A stretch of 64,000 nucleotides of DNA from CAYPPG01 sp964412555. Its GTDB lineage: Bacteria > Hinthialibacterota > Hinthialibacteria > Hinthialibacterales > Hinthialibacteraceae. The DNA lies in contig CAYPPG010000005.1 of NCBI GenBank assembly GCA_964412555.1, positions 1 through 64,000 of the forward strand, in the 5' to 3' direction. The position numbers and the translations under genes were made by a program. The notes under the pieces were generated by a model, which was given only the letters and a program-made list of their open reading frames with translations, ran no database searches and was not told the origin of the DNA. Positions 35,158 to 43,185 of the stretch are shown in pieces; positions within the stretch are counted from its first letter, which is position 1; every line of letters begins with the position of its first letter.

Positions 35158-38100
35158 ATGAAACTATCTGAAATTGCCGTAAAACGACCCATAACCACGA
35201 TTATGTTTTTCGCGGCCATTGTGCTGTTGGGAGTGGTTTCGGTTTTTCGACTGCCGATGCAGTTGATTCCGGATATCGCCCCTCCCTTCGGAGCCGCGTA
35301 TTGCTGGTCACGGCAAAATATGAGTTTCGAGGAGATGGAGCGAAAGATCATTACGCCGATCGAGGGGGAAATCGCCCAGCTGCCGAATGTCAAGAACATC
35401 CATGTCTGGAGCGGCGGGCGCGGCGCCTTTTTCCCGATCGAGTTCGAATATGGTACGAATGTAAAATATCGGATTGTTGATTTGCAGGACCGCTTGAACC
35501 GATTTCGCCGGCAGTTTCCCCGAAATTCCATTCGCATCAACGCCTTTCCTTTCGACACCTCATGGGAAAACAAACAAATGATGGATTTGGTGTTGAAGGG
35601 ACCGCGATCCGATCCGCAGATGGAAAAAATCGACGCCGAGCGTATCCGCCAACGGTTGCAGGATATCGACGGTGTAGCGGAAGCGGACATTTGGGGAGGG
35701 AAAAGACGAACGGTCGATGTCACGATTTTTCAGGATCGGCTGCGTGAATTTTCGGTTCCGTTCTGGCAAGTACGCAATCGGGTACAAACGTTTGCAAATG
35801 AACCTGTTTTTCTCGGGGACGTGGAAGATGGGAATACGAAATATTATGTCCGTCTCAACGGCCAATTCAAAGATACCAGCGAGATCGAGGATGTTGTCGT
35901 CAAAGACGAGGGGACGATCGCCCTTCGTCATTTGGGGTTTGCCGAAGAAAAATATCGTTCCCGCCGTTACCTTCGCCGCATGGATGGTAAGCCGGCGTTG
36001 GGGATGGATATCGAAAAGGAAGCGCTGGTCAATCCGATCGAGCTTTCCAATCGGGTGAAGAAAATCGTGGCGGATATCAATGAAGAATTGAATCCGGGGG
36101 GATATGAGCTCACCATCGTCTGGGATCAATCCGACCATATTCGGGATTTGTTGATCGCAATTTCCAAACTGGCCATCTTGGGGGTTATACTCGCGATGGT
36201 CGTTTTGTATATGTTCATCCGCAATTTCCGGATGACGATGATTATTTGCGTTGTACTGCCGATTTGTATTATTTCCACATTCAATTGTATGTATTTCAGC
36301 GACATGTCTCTCAATATGCTTACGCTTCTAGGGCTTGCCGTGGGGGTGGGAACGTTGATCGACAGTTCGATTGTGGTTTTGGAAAATGTTTTCCGGCATC
36401 ACGAACGAGGGAAGAGCGGCATCGCGTCCGCTTTGATTGGAAGCCGGGAAGTCGGGAAAGCCGTATTTGCATTTACCTTGACGACGGTCGTTGTTTTTCT
36501 CCCGATTGTTTTTGTGGAAGGCCCCATTCGCTTGATTTTCAAGGAGGGAGCGCTCTCGATCATATATCCCATGCTTATATCCATGCTGGTGGCTCTTACG
36601 TTGGTGCCGATGGCGACATCCAGGGTATTGCTGCTTGCGGATAAAACGATTGGATTGAGACGGCTTTCTTTTTCCTCAAGCGGGATTCGGTCGCGGTGGC
36701 GTTCCATGAAAGAAACTTTTTCGCATTGGACGCGTAGGATTCCTTTCATGAATATGAGCTCGACGCGCCGTCTGTACGGGAAAATGCTGAAAAGCTGCCT
36801 GCGCCACCGAATTCGATTTTTGATCGCGATCGTCTTGGTGATTCTTTATACCTATTTTTATACCATGCAGAATATCGACCGGGATGTTATGCAGTCTCCC
36901 GAAGACGATGAACAATTCAGTGTCTTTGTGTATTTGCCAAATGGCACACAACAAGATTATACGCTGGGCGTGGTTCAGCGCGTGGAGGATATGCTTCTCG
37001 AACAAGTGCCGGAATCCGACCATATCCACGCCTGGGTATTGGATGACTATGCGCGCTTTCGGGTCATGTTGAAAGACCGTTCCGATCGTGAGCGGGAATC
37101 CAACACCATTCAGGAAGATTTACGGCCCTATTTGGAAAGTTTTACGGAAGCGGAAGTGACCTATAATTACGGGCGTTCGCGGGGAGAGGAGCAACCGCCT
37201 CCCATCGATACGGGGCGGAGTGGGGTCATTGAAATCCGTGGACCGGAATATGAGCAAATCACAACGATCAGTGAGAACTTCATTCCCGTTTTGAGCCAGG
37301 TTCCCGGAATTCGCGATGTCCAAAGCGAAACGGAAGCGGGGCCGTTGGAATATCAATTCCGATTGGACCGTGAAGCGGGTGCGCATTTGCAAATCACTCC
37401 ACAAACGATTGCCCAATCGATTCAATTGGCGCAGCGCCGCAGTGAATATGCCTCTATCGAAATGAAACAGGGCGACGATGAAATCGACATCATCTTTGCG
37501 CAATATGAAAATACCGATTCCTTTCAGAAAGAAAAGGATGAAGACCGCGAAGGATTGCTCTTCGAAGAATTGAGATCCGTTCCGATCTTTTCACCGGCGC
37601 TTCGGTCTACCGTTGCACTTGAAGAACTTGGCTCTTTCGAAGTGAGGCGGGGGATGGGGCAAATACAACGGGAAAATCGGGAGCGAATCGGAAGAATCCG
37701 TTTCGAGACCTCGCCGACGGCCAGTTTTAGTGATGTCGAAGAGGGCGTGCGAAAACTGGTTGAAGCCTATCCTCTCGCGGCCGGATATCGGATGAGTCTG
37801 GGGGGACGTTCCCGGGAGATCGATGAAAGTTTCGAAGAAGGACGGAAAATGATTTTGTTATCCTTTCTTCTGGTGTATATGTGTATCGCGTCTCTTTTCG
37901 AATCGTTTTCTCTTCCTTTTGTCATCATATTTTCCATTCCCCTCGCGATTGTGGGGATTGTTTGGTTATTCATTTTAACCAATTCCCAGTTTACGGAATT
38001 AGCGATTCTCGGAATGATCTTTCTCGTTGGGATTCTTCCTAATCCGCCTATATTGTTGATACATTTTTCCGGTTATTTGAGGCGGGAGAAAAAATTCCCG

Positions 38101-39471
38101 CGGGTGCGGGCGGTCATGGTTTCCGCTCACACGCGGCTGCGGCCGATTCTGATGACAGTATCAACAACCATCTTGGGATTGTTACCGATGGCATTCGAAT
38201 GGAAGGGGAGCGGAGAGGAATGGATTCCGTTCTCGCGCTGCGTGATCGGAGGATTGGCCAGTTCGACGGTGTTGACATTGCTCATAGTTCCGGGATTTTA
38301 TTTCATCATCGAAGATTTGGGGAATCTTGTATCCCGGGTTGTGCGGTATATTACTTCCTGGCGGTGGATTTTCGTATTTTGGAGCCGCAAGCGAAGGCTG
38401 CAGATGAAAGAGGAGTTGACCGCTTATCGCCGTAAAGAGGAACGAAAGGAACCGTTGATTGTCGAGATCGATCATTTGACGCGAATTTATCCTCCCGCAA
38501 CTTTGGAGATCGTAGGACAGCGATTGCGACGGATGTTTTCGTCGTTCAACATTATGTCTCCTGCGCCGGGATTTTTACCGAGTGCTTCTTCAACGGCTGC
38601 GGAGATGCCGGTGACCCGGTCACGGAAGAAGGCGTTGGACGGATTTTCCCTTGATATCGAAGCGGGAATGTTCGGCTTGCTGGGGCCGAACGGCGCAGGG
38701 AAGACAACGCTGCTGCGGTTACTCGCCGGCATCGATCAACCGTCGCGCGGATTCCTTTCGATCTGTGGGTATGATATGAAGACGGAAGCGAAGAAAGCGC
38801 AGAAACTGATCGGATATCTCCCGCAGAACTTTGGCGTGTACAGCCATATGACCGCTTACCAATATCTTGATTATTTTGCCCTTCTCAAAGGGATGAAAAA
38901 GAAGAAAGAGCGTCGCGAAGCAGTGGAGAGAGCGCTTGAAATGGTCAACTTGCTCGCTCAGAAAGACGTGCCCGTCGGTACGTTTTCGGGGGGTATGATG
39001 CGCCGAATCGGCTTGGCTCAAATTTTTGTCAATCCCCCGAAAGTACTGATTGTCGATGAGCCGACTGTGGGATTGGATCCGATGGAACGGGTTCGGTTCC
39101 GAAACTTGTTGTCGGCTTTGAGCCGTGATCGAGTGGTGATTCTTTCGACCCATATCGTGGAAGATGTCGCGCATAGCTGCCGAAAGATGGCCGTCATGGA
39201 TGAGGGCAAAATCAAATTGACCGGCACGCCGGAGAGTATAACCGCTTCCATACAGGGGAAAGTATGGGAATTGGTGGTTACGGATGAGGATGCTTGGTAT
39301 GAATACCGGCGGCACTACAAAGTCGTGAGTCAAGCACATACGCCGGAAGGGATTCGAATGCGTATTGTCTCAGAAAGCGCGCCGGATGCGCGAGCGGAAA
39401 TGGTCGAGCCGAATTTGGAAGATGCTTATTTGTATCATACCCAGGTAGCAAAAGCAGCCAGGGGAGAATAA
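35158..39471 (+). CDS. RND permease fused to an ABC ATPase domain
   Basis: This is one uninterrupted frame of 1437 residues. Residues 1 to about 1060 are a full RND permease: TM1 KRPITTIMFFAAIVLLG, TM4 TLIDSSIVVLEN near 400-410, and TM7-12. Residues about 1100-1437 are a full ABC ATPase: Walker A GPNGAGKTT near 1177, Q-loop YLPQNFG, signature FSGGMMRR near 1276, Walker B VLIVDEPT near 1300 and LSTHIVED. A basic linker (FWSRKRRLQMKEELTAYRR) joins them on the cytoplasmic side, where an ATPase must be. TM10 reads GILPNPPILLIHFSGYLRR, unlike the usual NNAIVLLD. The starts and stops of its neighbours are close on both sides. Confidence 0.9.
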   Translation: MKLSEIAVKRPITTIMFFAAIVLLGVVSVFRLPMQLIPDIAPPFGAAYCWSRQNMSFEEMERKIITPIEGEIAQLPNVKNIHVWSGGRGAFFPIEFEYGTNVKYRIVDLQDRLNRFRRQFPRNSIRINAFPFDTSWENKQMMDLVLKGPRSDPQMEKIDAERIRQRLQDIDGVAEADIWGGKRRTVDVTIFQDRLREFSVPFWQVRNRVQTFANEPVFLGDVEDGNTKYYVRLNGQFKDTSEIEDVVVKDEGTIALRHLGFAEEKYRSRRYLRRMDGKPALGMDIEKEALVNPIELSNRVKKIVADINEELNPGGYELTIVWDQSDHIRDLLIAISKLAILGVILAMVVLYMFIRNFRMTMIICVVLPICIISTFNCMYFSDMSLNMLTLLGLAVGVGTLIDSSIVVLENVFRHHERGKSGIASALIGSREVGKAVFAFTLTTVVVFLPIVFVEGPIRLIFKEGALSIIYPMLISMLVALTLVPMATSRVLLLADKTIGLRRLSFSSSGIRSRWRSMKETFSHWTRRIPFMNMSSTRRLYGKMLKSCLRHRIRFLIAIVLVILYTYFYTMQNIDRDVMQSPEDDEQFSVFVYLPNGTQQDYTLGVVQRVEDMLLEQVPESDHIHAWVLDDYARFRVMLKDRSDRERESNTIQEDLRPYLESFTEAEVTYNYGRSRGEEQPPPIDTGRSGVIEIRGPEYEQITTISENFIPVLSQVPGIRDVQSETEAGPLEYQFRLDREAGAHLQITPQTIAQSIQLAQRRSEYASIEMKQGDDEIDIIFAQYENTDSFQKEKDEDREGLLFEELRSVPIFSPALRSTVALEELGSFEVRRGMGQIQRENRERIGRIRFETSPTASFSDVEEGVRKLVEAYPLAAGYRMSLGGRSREIDESFEEGRKMILLSFLLVYMCIASLFESFSLPFVIIFSIPLAIVGIVWLFILTNSQFTELAILGMIFLVGILPNPPILLIHFSGYLRREKKFPRVRAVMVSAHTRLRPILMTVSTTILGLLPMAFEWKGSGEEWIPFSRCVIGGLASSTVLTLLIVPGFYFIIEDLGNLVSRVVRYITSWRWIFVFWSRKRRLQMKEELTAYRRKEERKEPLIVEIDHLTRIYPPATLEIVGQRLRRMFSSFNIMSPAPGFLPSASSTAAEMPVTRSRKKALDGFSLDIEAGMFGLLGPNGAGKTTLLRLLAGIDQPSRGFLSICGYDMKTEAKKAQKLIGYLPQNFGVYSHMTAYQYLDYFALLKGMKKKKERREAVERALEMVNLLAQKDVPVGTFSGGMMRRIGLAQIFVNPPKVLIVDEPTVGLDPMERVRFRNLLSALSRDRVVILSTHIVEDVAHSCRKMAVMDEGKIKLTGTPESITASIQGKVWELVVTDEDAWYEYRRHYKVVSQAHTPEGIRMRIVSESAPDARAEMVEPNLEDAYLYHTQVAKAARGE

Positions 39472-39512
39472 AAAAAATATCATGAAATGGGAAGCAAAAC
39501 GGAGGTCATATA

Positions 39513-41132
39513 GTGTTTTCATCTTGTTCTACACGTCTGTTCGTTTTTCTGATTCTCTTGTTTTTGAGTGTACACATTTATGGAAGTGAATCGTCTTCGG
39601 TGATTAATTTAGCTTCTCGGTCGGTCGAGCCTGCTGCTGCCACAATCGAAGAAATCACGGTTGCCGAATCGCTTTTGGGGCAGGAAGTGTTCCGGTCGGA
39701 GGGGAAGGAATTGGAATTGAGTTTGGATGAGGCGATCGAGATCGCGATGCAAAAGAATCCTCAAGTGCGTAGTTCCGGTCACTCTCTCAAGCAAAGTTTG
39801 GCCAATCTGGATTTGACCGAAAGTGATTATCGGAATCAGTATGATCTGCAAAGCCGTTTTTCGGAAACTCTCCGAACCCGCAAAAGTGGTTTCCGTATCG
39901 ATCCTGACCGGGGATTGGTCTCCGAAAATTTCAAACACACTGAAAACAATGAATTGTTCACAATCGGTCCTGTGTATACTCGGACTTTCAGGAATGCCTC
40001 GAATTTGAGTATTTCGCCACAATTTCAATTTGAGCACGATTCGGAAGGAGCGTTTGATCAGAGTGCCAGCAATCCTGACGGATTTCGCAGTGAAGACCGG
40101 TATAGTATCGATCTTCAATATGATTATCCCCTCAATTCCCGGCCGCGGGAAGAAATTCGCCGGCAGATTGAAAACTCGAAATTGTCCGCCATTCAGAGCG
40201 ATTATGATTTGTATTTGACGCGAAGGCAAATCACGGAAGTGGTCATTAACAATTATTGGAACATCAAACGATTGTTTGAGGAAGTTGAAGTCCAGAAAGA
40301 GCGTTTGCTGCAATCCCGCCGCGTCGAGTTTATCCGCAAGACTCAATATAAATATGAAAATGCCTCGTTGGTAGACGTGGGTGAAGCGGAAGTCGACGTA
40401 CAGAATAACGAAGCGAATTTAATCAGTATCGAAGGAAATGTGCGCAATTCGATCGAAAATTTCAATATCGTTTTGGGGATTCCGATTGAGACCCAACTGG
40501 CATTGACGGATGAATTGAAGGTGGAACCTCTTCCTCTGCCGGCGGAACAATATGTTTCTCTCGTCACGTCGACGAATCTGGAGTTGAAGGATCTTCGTCT
40601 ATCCATTCAACAAGCGGAAAACAATTTGCGAGTGGCACGTCTTGGGCAACAGCCGAATCTGACCTTATCGACATTTTTCAATCGTAATGACGAAGCCCGG
40701 CAGGATCTTGGCGGGGCATTGGTGTTTTCCTGGCCGTTCGGGGATGGAGGGGCGACAAAAGCACGTGTGCGTGCGCAGGAACAAAGTCTGGAGCGTCTGC
40801 GGATCAATCTCTGGGATCGGGAACGGCAATTGATACAGGAAGTGTATGGGGATCTTCGTGATCTTCAGTTGGAAGTCCAACGGATTGAAATTTTAAAGCG
40901 CAATGTGGATCAAGCCTATGTGAATTTGGATAACGCTCTTTTCAATTTCCAGCAATCCGGCCGGATCTCGTTCCGGAATCTGCAAGATTTCCAAGTGGAA
41001 TTGGCGCGGGCGCGTTCCGAGTTGATTCGTGCCATGGCGACGTACAATATGGCTAAGTCGGCGCTGCTCTTGAAAGTGCACGATTATGATGCATCCGATC
41101 CGATTGAACCCTTGTTTTCAGTGGTGGAATGA
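39513..41132 (+). CDS. TolC family outer-membrane efflux channel
   Basis: This 539-residue protein has a signal peptide (LFVFLILLFLSVHIYG) and two TolC-type repeats of helical barrel plus beta strands: LSLDEAIEIAMQKNPQVRSS at about residue 70 and LVTSTNLELKDLRLSIQQAENNLRVARL at about 350. The conserved VFSWPFGDGGATKARVRAQEQS is present. It forms the outer-membrane exit duct, docking with the adaptor encoded first in the cluster. GTG 39513 is preceded by GGAGG at 7 bases. Confidence 0.93.
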   Translation: MFSSCSTRLFVFLILLFLSVHIYGSESSSVINLASRSVEPAAATIEEITVAESLLGQEVFRSEGKELELSLDEAIEIAMQKNPQVRSSGHSLKQSLANLDLTESDYRNQYDLQSRFSETLRTRKSGFRIDPDRGLVSENFKHTENNELFTIGPVYTRTFRNASNLSISPQFQFEHDSEGAFDQSASNPDGFRSEDRYSIDLQYDYPLNSRPREEIRRQIENSKLSAIQSDYDLYLTRRQITEVVINNYWNIKRLFEEVEVQKERLLQSRRVEFIRKTQYKYENASLVDVGEAEVDVQNNEANLISIEGNVRNSIENFNIVLGIPIETQLALTDELKVEPLPLPAEQYVSLVTSTNLELKDLRLSIQQAENNLRVARLGQQPNLTLSTFFNRNDEARQDLGGALVFSWPFGDGGATKARVRAQEQSLERLRINLWDRERQLIQEVYGDLRDLQLEVQRIEILKRNVDQAYVNLDNALFNFQQSGRISFRNLQDFQVELARARSELIRAMATYNMAKSALLLKVHDYDASDPIEPLFSVVE

Positions 41133-41194
41133 ACCTCTTCTGAAACCGCCAAACCGTGGTAATATATTATCCTTGTTACATAGATAGAACGGAT

Positions 41195-41277
41195 GGCCGG
41201 GTGGTGGAATGGTATACACGAGGGACTTAAAATCCCTTGCCGGAAACGGCTTGAGGGTTCGAATCCCTCCCCGGCTA
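41195..41277 (+). tRNA. tRNA-Leu (UAA anticodon)
   Basis: An 83-base cloverleaf: acceptor GGCCGGG/CCCGGCT, anticodon stem AGGGA/TCCCT around CTTAAAA (anticodon TAA), long variable arm GCCG/CGGC typical of class II tRNAs, and T arm GAGGG TTCGAAT CCCTC. The discriminator is A and CCA is not encoded. A T run follows directly. Confidence 0.93.
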
Positions 41278-41292
41278 TTTTTGTTTTTCATT

Positions 41293-41323
41293 GGTGGGTT
41301 TCGCTTGGCTCAACCCACCCTAC
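41293..41323. repeat. Dispersed palindrome, family A (copy 2)
   Basis: GGTGGGTTTCGCT-TGGCTCA-ACCCACC followed by CTAC lies 16 bases after tRNA-Leu. It differs from the 20611 copy at only a few positions, including compensatory changes in the stem (GGTGGGA/TCCCACC against GGTGGGT/ACCCACC). Confidence 0.75.
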
Positions 41324-41372
41324 ATGGATTTGCAGTTTTTTTTTCGTAGGATGCTTGTAATTTTGCTATGCC

Positions 41373-42662
41373 ATGGATCGAAATTTGAACGAATTTCCTT
41401 TCTTCAACCGTCGCGCTTTTCTTCGATATTCTGCTTCTTTCCCTTTTCTTTTTGCGGTTTCTCCTTATGCATCAGCGGAAAGAAAACTACCGAATTTTGT
41501 TTTGATAGTGGGGGATGATTTGGGGTATGGGGATCTTGGGTGTTATGGCTGTTCGGACATCGAGACCCCTCATGTCGACCGATTAGCGGAAGAAGGGATT
41601 CGATTGACGGATTTTTATGCTTCCGCACCGGAAGGCACACCGACACGGTGCGCTCTGGTAACCGGCCGCTATCATCAACGCATTTCGAATATGGAACATG
41701 ATCTACGCTCTGGCCAGAGGGATGCTGGTCTTCCACCGAATGAATTGACTATTGCGACGATCCTCCAACATTACGGATACAAAACGGGATTGATGGGAAA
41801 ATGGCACTTGGGCAGTCAACCGAAATTCAGCCCCAACCGGCATGGATTCGATGAATTTTTCGGATGTCTTGGCGGGACGATCGATGAGTATCTTCATACC
41901 AATAAACAGGAGAAACCGGATTTGTATGAAAATTCGTCTCCGGTTACAAAAAATGGGCATATAAACGATTTGATCACGGATCGAGCCATTGATTTCGTCC
42001 AGCGGCATCAGAAATCTCCGTTTTTCTTATCTGTTCCTTATGTTATGTCATATCAGGAGATGCAACTCTATGAGGATTGCGATACATCACGTGGGATATA
42101 TGCAAGAGAAGTTGAAAAGATGGATCAGGGGGTAGGCCGGATTCTTGACACTCTCACTCGATGCGATTGCATGGAAAATACATTCGTTATTTTCTGTAGC
42201 GATAACGGGGGAGGGCGATTTTCGAGGAATGAACCGCTAACAGGTAGTAAATATGATTTGCACGAAGGCGGGATTCGTGTGCCCTGCATACTGCGTTGGC
42301 CAAACCGGCTTCAAAAAGGGAGAGTATCCGAACAATCCGTCATTGTGATGGATATCCCGGTTATGATGTTGTCAGCAGCAGAAATCAAACAACCGAGGAG
42401 GTTGGACGGATTCGATCTGTTATCCTATATTGCAGGGGAACGGCAAGAAATCGAGCGGACATTCATTTGGCGGAATGCAAAACGGAATCAAAAGGCGATT
42501 CGGTGGGGGAAATGGAAGTGGCTTCGAGAAGAGGGGGAAGATTCTTTATACAATTTGGATCAAGATATGGCTGAACGGCATGATGTGAAGGATCGTTTTT
42601 TCGATATTGTATTTCTTTTGAAGGATATTTACCGGAAATGGGAAAGCGCGATGAAACCGTGA
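41373..42662 (+). CDS. Tat-exported sulfatase homologue, active-site cysteine missing
   Basis: This 429-residue protein has a twin-arginine signal (FNRRAFLRYSASF) and a sulfatase (alkaline phosphatase superfamily) fold: metal-binding VGDDLGYGDLGCYG, GKWHLGSQ, HGFDEFFGCLGG and CSDNGGG. The formylglycine motif CxPxR should lie at residues 88-92 but reads GTPTR, so the Cys or Ser that becomes the catalytic nucleophile is Gly88. The usual PHxP stretch is also lost (YVMSYQEMQLY). It is probably not an active sulfatase. It may act as a binding protein or may be decaying without frameshifts. Confidence 0.85.
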   Translation: MDRNLNEFPFFNRRAFLRYSASFPFLFAVSPYASAERKLPNFVLIVGDDLGYGDLGCYGCSDIETPHVDRLAEEGIRLTDFYASAPEGTPTRCALVTGRYHQRISNMEHDLRSGQRDAGLPPNELTIATILQHYGYKTGLMGKWHLGSQPKFSPNRHGFDEFFGCLGGTIDEYLHTNKQEKPDLYENSSPVTKNGHINDLITDRAIDFVQRHQKSPFFLSVPYVMSYQEMQLYEDCDTSRGIYAREVEKMDQGVGRILDTLTRCDCMENTFVIFCSDNGGGRFSRNEPLTGSKYDLHEGGIRVPCILRWPNRLQKGRVSEQSVIVMDIPVMMLSAAEIKQPRRLDGFDLLSYIAGERQEIERTFIWRNAKRNQKAIRWGKWKWLREEGEDSLYNLDQDMAERHDVKDRFFDIVFLLKDIYRKWESAMKP

Positions 42663-43185
42663 GGTGATTTCACTTCTCCTTGCTTTTTTACCCTTGGTTG
42701 CTATAATCATTTTAGTAATCACAAGATATTGTAAAATTTTATTGTATTAGACGAATGCACAGCATCCTTGGAGAATCAATGATTATGTTTTTAGACAGCC
42801 GATTTTACTCCAATCACATTTCCTCGTTCTATTCTTTTCTATTTTTAGACTTCCGTATTTTCTGGTTTGCATTTCTCTTGTTTAAAATCAGATATCAAAT
42901 TTGATTCCGGTTATCTACAATTAAATTATTAAAGATTGCTATCGAGGCGCGGATCGTCTTGGGATTCTACTGATACGAAACAATCTTTATCAGTAATAGT
43001 GTATTCCTGAAACAAAAAAGGTGTTTCGTTGAGTGGATACCAATGATGTTTCGGCAAGAGGGAGAATCCGACACTCGAAGTGAATTTCTTCTTTTTCTAT
43101 ATTTGCATATTGGTGAATTTTCTTATATGCGAATATGGATAAGTAAGAAACTTTGTTTACAGTTTTTTTTGAGGAGAAAATTATC
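42663..43185. other. AT-rich intergenic region before the giant gene
   Basis: No gene is supported in these 523 bases. An inverted repeat TACTGATA (42968-42975) / TATCAGTA (42988-42995) with a 12-base spacer may be a hairpin or operator for the downstream gene. GAGGAG at 43171-43176 is the ribosome binding site of that gene. Confidence 0.5.

Noticed and set aside
36246..36644. 132-codon plus-strand frame inside the fused RND gene
   Set aside because: It lies in another frame of a well-supported gene and has no family motif.
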